Origin: Prochlorococcus sp. AG-388-F11
GTDB lineage: Bacteria > Cyanobacteriota > Cyanobacteriia > PCC-6307 > Cyanobiaceae
Length of the DNA: 64,000 nt
NCBI GenBank assembly: GCA_003279845.1
Contig: QCGP01000004.1
Coordinates: forward strand, 87,510 to 151,509
Direction of reading: 5' to 3'
Every line of letters begins with the position of its first letter. Position 1 is the stretch's first letter. This document shows positions 46,446-57,453 of this stretch, in pieces. Under the pieces are notes generated by a model. It made no database searches. It was not told the origin of the DNA and saw only the letters and a program-made list of their open reading frames with translations. A program made the position numbers and the translations under genes.

Positions 46446-48083
46446 CTATGTAATTACTGTAGGAGTTTCCATTTGAGTTAGTTTTGAAATATTTAATAAA
46501 GCGTCTAAATCATTTATTAGAGGTTTCAAAGCGAACTGAGGATTTAATGAAAGATTCTGTTGAGGGTTAAAAAATTTCTCAAAGTAAAGTCTTAATGTTG
46601 CACCCTTAGTTCCAGTTCCAGAAAGGCGCACAATTACTCGAGAATTATCATCAAGCACCAGCCTTAAACCTTGATTTTCACTTATGGAATTATCAACGGG
46701 ATCTAAATAAGAAAAATTATCTGCAATTTTAACAAAATGCCCTGCAAAATTAGCTCCTTTTAAATTTTCGAGCATAGAAGTTAGATTGCCAAAGATTTGA
46801 TTAGCAGTATTTGAGGGGATTGCCTCATAATCATGTCTTGAATAATAATTCCTACCAAATTGTTTCCAATGATTCTGCATCAAATCATTTACTGAACATT
46901 TTTTCTCAGCTAAAACTTGCAACCAATACAAAACTGCCCATAATCCGTCTTTCTCTCTGACATGATTACTTCCTGTTCCGAAACTTTCTTCTCCACATAA
47001 AGTAATTAAATTAGAATCTAAAAGATTTCCAAAAAACTTCCAGCCAGTAGGTGTCTCGAAACAGGGTATATTTAATGCTTGAGCAACATTATCAACCGCT
47101 GAACTGGTTGGCATAGATCGTGCCACACCAGTGATACCATCTTTGTACCCTGGAACACATTTAGTATTAGCAGTGATAACTGCAAGGCTATCACTAGGAT
47201 TTACGAAACATCCACTTCCTAAAATCATATTCCTATCTCCATCTCCATCGCAAGCAGCACCAAAACTATAAGATTTTTTATTTAATAACAAATCAGCTAA
47301 GTGGGATGCGTAAGTAAGATTAGGATCAGGGTGTAAACCTCCAAAATCTTTTAAAGGGATACCATTCATAACACAATCACTTGTAAGACCCATTTTTTCA
47401 ACAAAAATATTTTTTGCATATGGGCCTGTAACCGCATTCATTGCATCAAAGATTAAAGAGAAGTCTTTTTTTAAAAAATCACTAATTTGATCAAAATCAA
47501 AAATTTTCTCCATTAGATTAGAATAATCTTCCAATCCATCAATAATTTCTAAGGTAGTTTCACCATAGGAATAAGTTCCATATTCACTAAAATCAGGTAA
47601 TTTAATTTTACAAATTTTATAATTAATTAGTAATTGTGAAGCCTTGAAAATCTTATTAGTAATTGTCTCAGGAGCCGGGCCACCATTAGATATATTCAAT
47701 TTCACTCCAAAGTCGCCATCAATCCCACCAGGATTATGACTTGCAGAAAGAATAATTCCACCAATAGCTTTTTCTTTTCTAATTAAATGTGATGTAGCAG
47801 GAGTCGATAATAAACCGTATTTTGGAACAATAACCTTTTGAACTTTATGAGCAACGCATATTTGCACAATTTTTTCTATTGCTTCAATATTTCCGTATCT
47901 GCCATCACCACCAACTACTAATGTTGAACCTTGTAAATCTTCCAATGATTGTAAGATTGCTTCAATAAAAATTTCTAGATAATGTTCTTGTTGAAATTTT
48001 AAAGTACTTTTTCTTAAACCAGAAGTTCCTGGTTTTTGATCTAAAAAAGGAGAATTTATATTAATTACATTAATTTGAGTCAT
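46446..48083 (-). CDS. pgm: Phosphoglucomutase
   Basis: Interconverts glucose-1- and glucose-6-phosphate, linking glycogen to central metabolism. The phosphoserine is S115 in SASHNPGG. The metal loop reads CDGDGDRNM, the sugar-binding CGEESFGTGSNH is present, and the C-terminal phosphate loop is RLSGTGTKGATLRLY. At 545 residues it is the eukaryote-like long form found in cyanobacteria. Start ATG. Confidence 0.95.
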   Translation of the reverse strand: MTQINVININSPFLDQKPGTSGLRKSTLKFQQEHYLEIFIEAILQSLEDLQGSTLVVGGDGRYGNIEAIEKIVQICVAHKVQKVIVPKYGLLSTPATSHLIRKEKAIGGIILSASHNPGGIDGDFGVKLNISNGGPAPETITNKIFKASQLLINYKICKIKLPDFSEYGTYSYGETTLEIIDGLEDYSNLMEKIFDFDQISDFLKKDFSLIFDAMNAVTGPYAKNIFVEKMGLTSDCVMNGIPLKDFGGLHPDPNLTYASHLADLLLNKKSYSFGAACDGDGDRNMILGSGCFVNPSDSLAVITANTKCVPGYKDGITGVARSMPTSSAVDNVAQALNIPCFETPTGWKFFGNLLDSNLITLCGEESFGTGSNHVREKDGLWAVLYWLQVLAEKKCSVNDLMQNHWKQFGRNYYSRHDYEAIPSNTANQIFGNLTSMLENLKGANFAGHFVKIADNFSYLDPVDNSISENQGLRLVLDDNSRVIVRLSGTGTKGATLRLYFEKFFNPQQNLSLNPQFALKPLINDLDALLNISKLTQMETPTVIT

Positions 48084-48115
48084 TTTTTTAAGAAACTCCC
48101 AAAAATCTAACTAAA

Positions 48116-48286
48116 TTAATGAGGCATTTCGGAAGTTCTTAACATAGAGATAAACCATAATGAAGAAATTAATAATGCACTCAGAATCCCATAGTTAACA
48201 CCAAATTTAGAAATAGTAATTGGTACTATTAGTGGAAATGTTAATGCTCCAAACAAAGGAGTAAAAGCTACAATTTTTTTAAGCAT
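48116..48286 (-). CDS. Small membrane protein of unknown function
   Basis: 56 residues from ATG to TAA, with two hydrophobic segments (VAFTPLFGALTFPLIVPI and YGILSALLISSLWFISML). It lies in an otherwise unexplained 213-base gap between the DUF4912 gene and pgm on the same strand, 10 bases after the DUF4912 stop. Codon use matches neighbours. No family recognised. Confidence 0.6.
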   Translation of the reverse strand: MLKKIVAFTPLFGALTFPLIVPITISKFGVNYGILSALLISSLWFISMLRTSEMPH

Positions 48287-48296
48287 TAAATTTTAA

Positions 48297-49385
48297 TTAA
48301 AACCATTCTGTCTCAGCATTATCCTTTTCATTAGTATCGTCAAGTGGTGTAGTTCTATCAAATTTCATTGATATACTTTTTTCTTGCTCACCAGAAACAT
48401 CAACAGCTTTGATATCATATTTTTGAGTCCCGTCTCTAAATGGAACTTGAATTCTAAAGGTACCATCTGCAGCAAGGGGTACATCTTCTCCACCTATTGT
48501 CAGTTTTGCAGAAGGCTCTGTAGCTCCATAAACAATTAATTCAGCATCAGCAACAAGCCAAAAAGATCTATTTTTTACAATTCCACTTCCAGAATCATTT
48601 AAACCTGATGACCATTTACCAGTCCCAGAATCTGTAAGGTTATTATTGAGGTTTGTTGAATTTACATTTTCCATGAATTCTTCAGAACCAACTTTTCTTC
48701 TGAGAGGAATATTAGTTGCTGCTTGATATAACCTTTCATGCATACCATTTGGTTCTGAAACTATGGGATTTGAAATATCTGAGATTGACTCAAAAGTAGA
48801 ATCCAAATTAAAAGGAACAAACTTATCAAGAATTTGCTCAGAAGGATGAGACCCAGGAACATGACTCACCGAAGAGAATGCCAAAGACATCCAGTTAAAA
48901 CCGTACTTATATCCTAATTCAACTTTATAGTTTCTATCTGCAAGTGGGATTGGCAAATACCATTCAGTACTATAACTATCAACTGCTATCTCCCTTAGTG
49001 TTCCTTGATTGAAGTTGCTTCCTTCAGAACCAGATGCATCGAATAATCGTAAACATAATTTACTTGCACCCAAGGATTGTGCTTTCTCTCGGTCAGCATC
49101 AGAAATTTGCCAGAAAACATACGCCCAATCTGGATCCCGAGGTAAGAAAACTACATTTGTTTTGACTTCTTCATAACTATTATTAAAAGTGTTGGACTCA
49201 AAAGTTTCTTCAAATTTTGATTTTGGTAAGCTGGTATTTATTTTCTTAGAAGATTTTTCCTGATATTGAAGTATTAAGCCAACTAAAACAGCCTTTGTTT
49301 TACGACTGTAAAGCGGTACTGATAATTTACTTGCTTCTTGACGTAATTGTCTGAGGGTAAGTGAGAGTAATTGATCTTTATTCAT
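48297..49385 (-). CDS. DUF4912 domain protein
   Basis: 362 residues from the ATG at 49385. An N-terminal helical SAP/Rho-N-like domain (LRQLRQEASKLSVPLYSRKTKAVLVGLI) is followed by DUF4912, marked by VVFLPRDPDWAYVFWQISD and EWYLPIPLADRNYKVELGY. The C-terminal part includes a beta domain (AKLTIGGEDVPLAADGTFR). The ATG is preceded by GAAGGG at good spacing; a TTG at 49496 would add 37 residues of uncertain reality. The SAP-like part suggests nucleic-acid binding. The role is unknown. Confidence 0.8.
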   Translation of the reverse strand: MNKDQLLSLTLRQLRQEASKLSVPLYSRKTKAVLVGLILQYQEKSSKKINTSLPKSKFEETFESNTFNNSYEEVKTNVVFLPRDPDWAYVFWQISDADREKAQSLGASKLCLRLFDASGSEGSNFNQGTLREIAVDSYSTEWYLPIPLADRNYKVELGYKYGFNWMSLAFSSVSHVPGSHPSEQILDKFVPFNLDSTFESISDISNPIVSEPNGMHERLYQAATNIPLRRKVGSEEFMENVNSTNLNNNLTDSGTGKWSSGLNDSGSGIVKNRSFWLVADAELIVYGATEPSAKLTIGGEDVPLAADGTFRIQVPFRDGTQKYDIKAVDVSGEQEKSISMKFDRTTPLDDTNEKDNAETEWF

Positions 49386-49672
49386 GATCCCTTCAGGCAC
49401 TTTAAAATCTCCGTTTTTGTTTGGGATCAGTATGTTCTTTTTTTTTGGAAATTGTGTGTATTTTTGCCCTGTCGTCAGGATCCTCTGACTACTCAAAAAT
49501 TCTCGAATTAAATATTTATCGTCAAAACAATTGGTATCAATGAATTTAATTAATTTTCATGTTTTTTTTAAATGTAAATTAATTTTCTTTTTTTTTAAAT
49601 TTTATTACCCGAATTTGTTAACGACTCAACAAAATTATATTTTTTCTTCGGGATCAATTTGAATGAATTCTA

Positions 49673-50023
49673 TCATTGTTCAACTAGAAGAACTAGATCA
49701 TCTATCTCTATATCCGCAATATTTTTACCTATATGTTTTGAAAAAGTACTTAATTTTTTTGAAGTAGATTCTAATTGCTCATACAAAAGATCACTAAATT
49801 TTTTATCATTAAACCTTTTGGATTGATTCTCACACCATTCCCTCAGGTGATTTTTATTTTGATATTCAAAACTATGCTCTGCATTTATAATTTTTAGAAT
49901 CTGAAGGCAATGAGCGAGTATTCTTACATGATGTTTCTGCATTATAGGTAGATCAAGATTATCTATTTCCTTAATTGTTTGAATATTTAAAGGGTTTGAC
50001 AAGGGATCAAGATGATTAGACAT
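49673..50023 (-). CDS. Hypothetical protein divergent from the suf operon
   Basis: 116 residues, helical and soluble, with several His and the stretch MQKHHVRILAHCLQILKIIN. There is no helix-turn-helix and no clustered Cys, so it is not SufR, the Fe-S repressor that usually sits divergently from sufB in cyanobacteria. It is 96 bases from sufB. Not recognised as a named family. Confidence 0.65.
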   Translation of the reverse strand: MSNHLDPLSNPLNIQTIKEIDNLDLPIMQKHHVRILAHCLQILKIINAEHSFEYQNKNHLREWCENQSKRFNDKKFSDLLYEQLESTSKKLSTFSKHIGKNIADIEIDDLVLLVEQ

Positions 50024-50119
50024 TAATTTTTAGTTTTAATAAAGGAAAAAAACTCAATAATGGGGGTATCTTTCGTTAAAGTATATAGAGCATATTGTAA
50101 TAGGTAATTTTTGGATAAC

Positions 50120-51562
50120 ATGGTAAACGAAAATTTAGTAAAAGATGTAGTAAAAGAGCCTTACAAATATGGTTTCGTTACTGATATTGAAACTGAAAAA
50201 ATAGCAAAGGGACTAAATGAAGACATCATAAGATTAATTTCACAGAAAAAAGAAGAGCCAAAATATCTCCTTGATTTTAGATTAAAGGCCTTTAAAAAAT
50301 GGCAAAAGATGGATGAACCAGATTGGGCAGGATTGGGATACAAACAAATTGATTATCAAGATATTATTTATTATTCTGCTCCCAAACAAAAAGAGAAAAT
50401 TTCTAGTTTAGATGAAGTTGATCCCAAACTTCTTGAGACTTTCGACAAATTGGGGATACCTCTTACTGAGCAGAAAAAACTCACAAATGTAGCGGTAGAT
50501 GCAGTCTTTGATAGTGTTTCTATAGCTACAACATTTAGAGAGGAACTGGCTGAACATGGGGTTATATTTTGCTCAATCAGTGAAGCAGTAAAAAATCACT
50601 CTGATTTAATTGAGAAATATTTAGGTACAGTAGTTCCAGCTAGTGATAATTATTTTGCAGCACTAAATTCAGCTGTATTTAGTGATGGTTCTTTTGTTTA
50701 TATCCCAAAAGGTGTTACATGTCCTATGGACCTATCTTCCTACTTCAGAATTAATAGTGGAGATTCTGGGCAATTCGAGAGAACACTAATAATAGCTGAA
50801 GAATCTAGTTCTGTAAGTTATCTAGAAGGCTGTACAGCGCCAATGTTTGATACAAATACCCTACATGCCGCAGTTGTGGAACTCATAGCCCTAGACGATG
50901 CCTCAATAAAATATTCAACAGTACAAAATTGGTATGCTGGTGATGAAGAAGGTGTTGGCGGAATTTTTAATTTTGTCACCAAGAGAGGAAAATGTTTAGG
51001 CAAAAGAAGTAAAATTAGCTGGTCTCAAGTTGAAACAGGGTCTGCAATTACATGGAAATATCCTAGCTGTCTCCTTCTAGGAGAAGAATCTGTGGGGGAA
51101 TTTTATTCAGTAGCACTCACTAATAATCTTCAGCAAGCAGATACTGGCACAAAAATGATTCATATTGGCCCTAAAACCAAATCTACTATTGTTAGCAAAG
51201 GTATTAGTGCAGGTAATTCAATCAATAGCTATAGAGGTCTTGTCAAAATGGGAACAAAAGCTGCAGGATCTAGAAATTACAGTCAATGTGATTCAATGTT
51301 AATAGGGGATCAAGCTTCTGCAAATACATTCCCTTATATCAAATCTCAACAACCAAACTCTGAAATTGAGCATGAAGCCAGCACATGTAGAATTTCTGAA
51401 GATCAACTTTTTTATCTCCAAAGCAGAGGTATAGAATTTGAGGAGGCGGTATCTATGATGGTCAGTGGTTTTTGCAGAGATGTATTTAATCAATTACCTA
51501 TGGAATTTGCTGCTGAAGCTGATAAGTTACTGGCACTTAAACTCGAGGGATCAGTAGGTTAA
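50120..51562 (+). CDS. sufB: Fe-S cluster assembly scaffold SufB
   Basis: Scaffold subunit of the SufBCD complex that builds 4Fe-4S clusters. 480 residues. [35 protein letters not shown] and the C-terminal [22 protein letters not shown] are family blocks. The ATG at 50120 is preferred over a TTG nine bases earlier and gives the normal length. It is first of the sufBCDS operon, needed for photosystem I and ferredoxin assembly. Confidence 0.96.
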   Translation: MVNENLVKDVVKEPYKYGFVTDIETEKIAKGLNEDIIRLISQKKEEPKYLLDFRLKAFKKWQKMDEPDWAGLGYKQIDYQDIIYYSAPKQKEKISSLDEVDPKLLETFDKLGIPLTEQKKLTNVAVDAVFDSVSIATTFREELAEHGVIFCSISEAVKNHSDLIEKYLGTVVPASDNYFAALNSAVFSDGSFVYIPKGVTCPMDLSSYFRINSGDSGQFERTLIIAEESSSVSYLEGCTAPMFDTNTLHAAVVELIALDDASIKYSTVQNWYAGDEEGVGGIFNFVTKRGKCLGKRSKISWSQVETGSAITWKYPSCLLLGEESVGEFYSVALTNNLQQADTGTKMIHIGPKTKSTIVSKGISAGNSINSYRGLVKMGTKAAGSRNYSQCDSMLIGDQASANTFPYIKSQQPNSEIEHEASTCRISEDQLFYLQSRGIEFEEAVSMMVSGFCRDVFNQLPMEFAAEADKLLALKLEGSVG

Positions 51563-51583
51563 TTAATCAATTTCTAAACTGAT

Positions 51584-52369
51584 ATGCAAACTAAAATGAA
51601 AGAATCAGATCCAATATTAGAAGTTGAAAATCTCTTTGCATCTACTGATAATCTTCCAATTTTGAAGGGGGTTTCACTAACTGTTTATCCTGGAGAAATC
51701 CATGCAATTATGGGAAGAAATGGATGTGGAAAAAGTACTCTTTCGAAAATCATTGCAGGACATCCCTCTTATAATATTACAAATGGAGATATAAAATTTT
51801 CAGGTGAAAATATCAACTCTTTAGAACCTGAAGAAAGATCTCAATCAGGAATTTTCCTTGGTTTCCAATATCCAATAGAAATTCCAGGCGTTAGTAATCT
51901 TGAGTTTCTTAGAGTTTCAACAAATGCTAGAAGAAAATTCCTTAATAAAGAAGAATTGGATACTTTTGATTTTGAGGAATTAGTTAAAGAAAAGTTAGAA
52001 CTTGTGAAAATGGATCAAGCATTCCTATCAAGGAGTGTAAATCAAGGATTTTCCGGAGGTGAAAAGAAAAGAAATGAAATCCTGCAAATGGCTTTACTTG
52101 AGCCCAAGATAGCAATATTAGATGAGACCGATTCTGGATTAGATATTGATGCTCTTAGAATAGTTGCATCAGGAATTAAAAAAATATCTAATGCACAAAC
52201 TGGAATTATATTAATTACTCACTACCAAAGATTACTTGATGAAATTGAACCAACTTATGTCCACGTTATGGCAGACGGACAAATCATAAAAACTGGTGGG
52301 AGTGATCTCGCTTTAGAGCTTGAAAAAAAAGGTTATGAATGGACTGATAACTTTGTAAAAGAGACTTAA
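51584..52369 (+). CDS. sufC: Fe-S assembly ATPase SufC
   Basis: 261-residue ABC ATPase of the Suf complex. Walker [11 protein letters not shown]-loop FLGFQYP, signature [10 protein letters not shown], Walker [13 protein letters not shown] and switch ILITHYQR are all SufC-specific variants (note DETDSG instead of DEPT). A second ATG lies 12 bases in. It follows sufB by 21 bases and precedes sufD by four. Confidence 0.97.
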   Translation: MQTKMKESDPILEVENLFASTDNLPILKGVSLTVYPGEIHAIMGRNGCGKSTLSKIIAGHPSYNITNGDIKFSGENINSLEPEERSQSGIFLGFQYPIEIPGVSNLEFLRVSTNARRKFLNKEELDTFDFEELVKEKLELVKMDQAFLSRSVNQGFSGGEKKRNEILQMALLEPKIAILDETDSGLDIDALRIVASGIKKISNAQTGIILITHYQRLLDEIEPTYVHVMADGQIIKTGGSDLALELEKKGYEWTDNFVKET

Positions 52370-52373
52370 ATAA

Positions 52374-53591
52374 ATGGAAATTATTGAAAAACTAAAAACT
52401 AATAAATTAATTGACAATCAAACAGAAATACAAAAAATCTGTCTTCATAAATTACAATCAAGTCCCCTCCCTAATCCTAAAAGTGAATTATGGAGACTTT
52501 CAAATAAATCAAAATTTTCAAACTTTTTAAACTACTCGGTTAATGAAAAAAATCCAAAATTCGATATACCCTATCCAGAGAATTCTCAAGGTACTATTAG
52601 ATTAATAATTGGTGAGAATTGCCAAATTAAATTAATAAAAGAAAATTATTCAATACAGCAATTAAATGAGTCTGAATTAAATAAATATATCAAAGAACAG
52701 ATAGCTTGTTTTGATCAAAACGAAAATTGGAGTGACCTACTAAATCTGTCTTTAAGTTCTACAAAGAATTTATTGGGATTAAAAATAAATGGATCAAAAA
52801 TCCCTCCTATTGAAATTTTTAGTCATGCATCAAGTAATTCTTTAAACGCAAAAACCCTAGTAATATTTTTGGAAAAGAATTGCGATATTGAATTATTACA
52901 GGTAAATCTTGGAAAAGAAAACTCTTCATTATCTCAGTCAACTTTTTTTTTATTAGAAGAAAACAGTTCCGTAAATCATGGTGTTGTTTCTTACGGTGAA
53001 AACAGATCAAATTTACTAAATTCTCTCAATGTTATTCAACAAAAAAATACTGAATACAACTTAGGTTCCTTACATTTCAAATTCAATTATGCAAGATTTG
53101 AAATTAGTATTAAACAATCTGCAGGAAACGCTAAAACCAATATCAAAGGTATGCAAATAACCAAAAAAGATGAACAAATTTCTACGTATACAAAAATAGA
53201 CTTTAATGGTCCAAATGGATTTCTAGATCAAATCAACAAATCACTTGCTGACGATAAATCACATGCAATATTTGAAGGCTCCATAATAGTACCGAAAATT
53301 GCCCAGAGAACTGATGCTTCCCAATTAAGTAGAAATTTACTTTTATCAAATCTCGCACAAATAGATACCAAACCTCAATTAGAAATAATTGCCGATGATG
53401 TCAAATGCAAACATGGAGCTACAATTTCGCAACTTAATGAAGAAGAACTTTTTTATATGCGAACAAGAGGTGTCACATTACAAGAAGCAAGTAAACTACA
53501 ATTAAGTTCTTACTTTCAAGAAATAATTTCATTTATTCCCATTTCAAAAGATAGATGGGATTTGCTTGATAAACTTTTAAATGAGAATTAA
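52374..53591 (+). CDS. sufD: Fe-S assembly protein SufD
   Basis: 405 residues, the less conserved partner of SufB. The beta-helix core contains VNHGVVSYGENRS-type strands, and the C-terminus shows the SufB/D pair KCKHGATISQLNEEELFYMRTRGV. The conserved His in CKHGAT is present. Its stop overlaps the ATG of sufS by one base. Confidence 0.94.
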   Translation: MEIIEKLKTNKLIDNQTEIQKICLHKLQSSPLPNPKSELWRLSNKSKFSNFLNYSVNEKNPKFDIPYPENSQGTIRLIIGENCQIKLIKENYSIQQLNESELNKYIKEQIACFDQNENWSDLLNLSLSSTKNLLGLKINGSKIPPIEIFSHASSNSLNAKTLVIFLEKNCDIELLQVNLGKENSSLSQSTFFLLEENSSVNHGVVSYGENRSNLLNSLNVIQQKNTEYNLGSLHFKFNYARFEISIKQSAGNAKTNIKGMQITKKDEQISTYTKIDFNGPNGFLDQINKSLADDKSHAIFEGSIIVPKIAQRTDASQLSRNLLLSNLAQIDTKPQLEIIADDVKCKHGATISQLNEEELFYMRTRGVTLQEASKLQLSSYFQEIISFIPISKDRWDLLDKLLNEN

Positions 53592-54844
53592 TGGAAACGA
53601 TTCAAAATTTTCCTGAAATAACTAAAAAAGACTTTCCTCTTTTAAATAAGAACTTAAAAAGTAATGAGCAAATCATTTATTTAGACCACGCTGCAACTAC
53701 TCAAAAACCAATACAAGTCTTAACAAAAATTGATGAATATTATAGAAACTTTAATGCCAATGTACATAGAGGCGCGCATCAATTAAGTGCTAAAGCAACA
53801 GAAGAATTTGAAAATGCAAGATATTTAATCAGCAAATATATAAAGGCGAAGTCAGCAAAGGAAATTATTTTCACAAGAAATGCTACTGAAGCAATCAATC
53901 TAGTCGCTAGATCATGGGGCGAATCTTCATTAAGAGAAAACGATGAAATTCTCTTATCAATAATGGAGCATCATAGCAATATTGTTCCATGGCAAATGGT
54001 TGCAGCAAAAAATAAATGCAAATTAAAATTTATAGGTATAGATAAAAATGGGAAATTAGATATAGACGATTTTAAATCAAAAATAACATCTAGAACTAAA
54101 CTTGTTAGCCTCGTACATATTAGTAATACTCTAGGTTGCTGTAATCCAATTAAAGAGATAACTAAATTAGCTAAACAAAAAGGATCTTTAGTATTAATAG
54201 ACGCTTGTCAAAGTTTGGCGCATCAGAAACTGGATGTAAGTGATCTTGATATAGATTTTTTAGCCGGATCAGGACATAAACTTTGCGGTCCTACAGGCAT
54301 TGGTTTCCTCTGGTCAAGAAAAGAAATCCTAGAAAAAATTCCTCCTCTCTTTGGAGGTGGCGAAATGATTCAAGATGTTTTTGAAGAAACAAGTACTTGG
54401 GCAGAGCTACCACATAAATTTGAAGCTGGAACTCCAGCCATTGCAGAAGCGATAGGTCTAGCAGAAGCGATTAATTATATAAACGCTATTGGATTGAATG
54501 AAATTCATGAATATGAAAAGACTATTACTAAATATTTATTTAAAAAATTAAATCAAATAGAAAATGTTGAAATTATAGGTCCATCCCCAGAGATAGATCC
54601 GGAAAGAGCATCACTTGCCACCTTTTATATAAAAAATATACATTCAAACGATATTGCTGAAATTCTTGATTCAAAAGGAATTTGCATCAGAAGTGGGCAT
54701 CATTGCTGTCAACCTCTACACAGATATATTGGAATTAAATCAACGGCTAGAATTAGCATGAATTTCACAACAAATAAGGAAGAAATTGATATATTTATAG
54801 AAAAATTAAAAGATACTATCGATTTTCTAAAAATCAATTCTTAA
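53591..54844 (+). CDS. sufS: Cysteine desulfurase SufS
   Basis: PLP enzyme that supplies sulfur to SufBCD. 417 residues: the PLP lysine is K230 in GSGHKLCGP, the Asp-Ala-Cys-Gln cofactor loop is in LIDACQS, and the reactive Cys is C372 in RSGHHCCQPLH. This is a group II (SufS/CsdA) layout. It is last of sufBCDS and converges on the S9 peptidase with a four-base overlap. Confidence 0.96.
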   Translation: METIQNFPEITKKDFPLLNKNLKSNEQIIYLDHAATTQKPIQVLTKIDEYYRNFNANVHRGAHQLSAKATEEFENARYLISKYIKAKSAKEIIFTRNATEAINLVARSWGESSLRENDEILLSIMEHHSNIVPWQMVAAKNKCKLKFIGIDKNGKLDIDDFKSKITSRTKLVSLVHISNTLGCCNPIKEITKLAKQKGSLVLIDACQSLAHQKLDVSDLDIDFLAGSGHKLCGPTGIGFLWSRKEILEKIPPLFGGGEMIQDVFEETSTWAELPHKFEAGTPAIAEAIGLAEAINYINAIGLNEIHEYEKTITKYLFKKLNQIENVEIIGPSPEIDPERASLATFYIKNIHSNDIAEILDSKGICIRSGHHCCQPLHRYIGIKSTARISMNFTTNKEEIDIFIEKLKDTIDFLKINS

Positions 54845-56766
54845 ATATTCAAAGCATTTTTTAAAAATTCCTTAGATTTTTGCATTACTACTTCTTTATT
54901 TGCAACATTTTTAAACCCATGCCCTTCATTTTCAAAAAAAATAACTTCTGAATATTTATTATTCTGAATCAAAATTTCTTGAATTTTTAAAGTTTGTTTA
55001 TATGAAATAACTGTATCTTTTTTTCCATGAAACAATAAGATAGGTTTTTTTATTTTTTTAATATGATTGATTGGCGATCTATTTATATATTCATGATGAC
55101 TTTTTTCATAATTTCCTACCAAAGAATTTAAATAATCTTTTTCAAACCTATGCGTGTTGTAATGCATATCCTTCAAATCAATAACAGGATATTTACAAAT
55201 TGCTGCTGTAAATATAGAGCCATATAATAAACAATTAAGGGCAGTTAACCCACCAGCACTATTACCAAAAATTACCACTTTCTCACTATCAACTAGATCT
55301 AATTTGATTAATTTAAGAGCTAATGCTTTGCAATCATAAGAATCAACAATACCCCACTTATGTTTCAATCTATCTCTGTATGCTTTACCAAATCCTGATG
55401 ATCCTCCGTAATTGACTTCAGCAACAAAAAATCCCTTCGACGCCCAATATTGAACTTCAGAATTATAAGATCCATCAAAAAATGAAGTTGGTCCGCTATG
55501 AGCTCTAACAAGGAGTGGTGGTTTTCTGAAATTATCTACAAGTGGTCTATAAAGAAATGAATGAGTAATTTTATCTTCAAAACCTTTAAACCAAAATGTT
55601 TCAGGTTTAGAAGAATATTTTATATGATCAAAATATGTCTGCTTAGAAAAATTTGATAAAACTTTTTTTGCAAAATCAATTTCAAGTATAATTCCCAAAA
55701 AATCAGATCCATATCCTTTTAAAAGAACTTTATTCCGAAAAACACTGAAATCACTTATTGAGGTAAAAGGAGTAGAAAATTCTTTAATTAATGCAAGATC
55801 TTTATATTGTTCTACTATTAAACTATTTTCTTTTTTTGCTAAACAAAATAAATTTTTTATAGCCCCTGAAAAGAATGTTATTCCCGAGACCCATTGTGGT
55901 ACTCCATATTCAATCAAATTCCTCTCTAATCTTTTCTTAATAAAAATATTCTCAATATCACTAACATCTAAAAACAATAAGTTCCACCATCCAGAACTAT
56001 CTTCAGAGCATACTAAAATTGTTTCACTTATCCAATAGGGTTGAAAAAAAGAAACGTTTTTTTTTGCATTAATCAGCTTATTTTTGAATTTTTTTAATTT
56101 TTGTATCTTTCCATCTAAGTCTATTTGAGCAAAAAAAAGATCATTTTTCTCCCAAGGCATGTAAGGAGAATCCCATTCAATCCAAGAAAGTAAGTAAGCA
56201 GAAGTATTAGAAGATAATTCTCCAGCAAAATTTTTAAATTTTTTTATTCGATGAATATCTTGTTTAGTTTTTTTTAGGTTTAAAGAAAATAAATAATCTA
56301 TATCATTTATTTCGCAAATACCATACAAAAAAAAATTTTCAGAAATAACAAATGAAGAATCGAAATTTCCCTCAATTGATTTGGATAGTTGTCTAGGTTC
56401 TTGAACTGAATCAAGATACTTATTTTGAGCTCTATCATTTGGTGCCACCTCTTTAAAAATTTGAAACCATACTGCCTTTGTCAACTGGTCAATCCATATC
56501 AAATAAAAATTATTTTTAAAATCTATACACCTATAAGATTTACCACCATATCCGTGAAAATTATTTTTAATTTTATATTTTTTACTAGTTAATTTTTGAG
56601 GCAATGCATCTTTGACATTAAATGGTCTTGCAAAAATGGCATTTTCATTTTGACCTTCAGCTACAACATCAATCCAAAAAATGGTATCCCTAATAATGGT
56701 TAATTCCTTAAAAGCCTTCTTTTTAGAAAAATTTTGCCTAACTTTTAACTTATCATCATTACTCAT
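54841..56766 (-). CDS. Prolyl-oligopeptidase-family (S9) serine peptidase
   Basis: 641 residues. The N-terminal two-thirds is a beta-propeller-like domain with Trp-rich repeats. The C-terminal alpha/beta hydrolase has the nucleophile Ser in FGNSAGG, an Asp in HGKKDTV and the His in ENEGHGF. No signal peptide is seen, so it is likely cytoplasmic, cleaving short peptides. Its propeller resembles that of acylaminoacyl-peptidase-type members, but specificity cannot be read from the sequence. Confidence 0.9.
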   Translation of the reverse strand: MSNDDKLKVRQNFSKKKAFKELTIIRDTIFWIDVVAEGQNENAIFARPFNVKDALPQKLTSKKYKIKNNFHGYGGKSYRCIDFKNNFYLIWIDQLTKAVWFQIFKEVAPNDRAQNKYLDSVQEPRQLSKSIEGNFDSSFVISENFFLYGICEINDIDYLFSLNLKKTKQDIHRIKKFKNFAGELSSNTSAYLLSWIEWDSPYMPWEKNDLFFAQIDLDGKIQKLKKFKNKLINAKKNVSFFQPYWISETILVCSEDSSGWWNLLFLDVSDIENIFIKKRLERNLIEYGVPQWVSGITFFSGAIKNLFCLAKKENSLIVEQYKDLALIKEFSTPFTSISDFSVFRNKVLLKGYGSDFLGIILEIDFAKKVLSNFSKQTYFDHIKYSSKPETFWFKGFEDKITHSFLYRPLVDNFRKPPLLVRAHSGPTSFFDGSYNSEVQYWASKGFFVAEVNYGGSSGFGKAYRDRLKHKWGIVDSYDCKALALKLIKLDLVDSEKVVIFGNSAGGLTALNCLLYGSIFTAAICKYPVIDLKDMHYNTHRFEKDYLNSLVGNYEKSHHEYINRSPINHIKKIKKPILLFHGKKDTVISYKQTLKIQEILIQNNKYSEVIFFENEGHGFKNVANKEVVMQKSKEFLKNALNI

Positions 56767-56843
56767 TTAAAAAACTATAAAGAAAGTAAATTAAAGTGCT
56801 AGTATTTTTATAGCTAAACTCTTTACTAAAAACTTTTTTTAAC

Positions 56844-57449
56844 GTGGCAAACCATTTTTCACAACTTGCAAAAAAGTCAAGAACAAATGGAAACGGAGAA
56901 AAAATTGCAAAAGAACAAACAGAGAAGCCATCCCTAGATATTTACAAACTTGGCGATGTTGTACTAAGACAAAATTCAAAAAGAATAACTAAGGTTGATG
57001 AATCAATTAGAAAACTTGCTAAAGAAATGCTTCAAAGCATGTACGCTGCTAAAGGAATTGGACTTGCTGCGCCTCAAATTGGCATTAACAAAGAGCTTCT
57101 TGTCATAGATGTAAATTTTGAAGATTCAGCAGCAGAACCTTTAATATTAATTAATCCAGAAATCACAGACTATGGAACAACCCTTAATTCATACGAAGAA
57201 GGCTGCTTGAGTATACCTGGTGTCTATTTGAATGTAGTTAGACCATCAACTATAAAATTAAAATTTAGAGATGAAATGGGGAGACCACGTAAAATGAAAG
57301 CAGATGGACTGCTAGCAAGGTGCATTCAACACGAAATGGATCATTTAAACGGAATTTTATTTGTAGATAGAGTTACATCAAAAGATGATTTAAACAAAGA
57401 ACTTAGAAAAGAAGGGTTTAACGAAAAAGACGTAATTTCTATTAACTAA
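56844..57449 (+). CDS. def: Peptide deformylase
   Basis: Removes the formyl group from new proteins. 201 residues. The three metal and catalytic motifs are intact: GIGLAAPQIG, EGCLSIPG and QHEMDHLNG. The 30-residue N-terminal extension before the core is common in cyanobacterial forms. The start is GTG. The HIT-family gene follows five bases later. Confidence 0.96.
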   Translation: MANHFSQLAKKSRTNGNGEKIAKEQTEKPSLDIYKLGDVVLRQNSKRITKVDESIRKLAKEMLQSMYAAKGIGLAAPQIGINKELLVIDVNFEDSAAEPLILINPEITDYGTTLNSYEEGCLSIPGVYLNVVRPSTIKLKFRDEMGRPRKMKADGLLARCIQHEMDHLNGILFVDRVTSKDDLNKELRKEGFNEKDVISIN

Positions 57450-57453
57450 TTTA

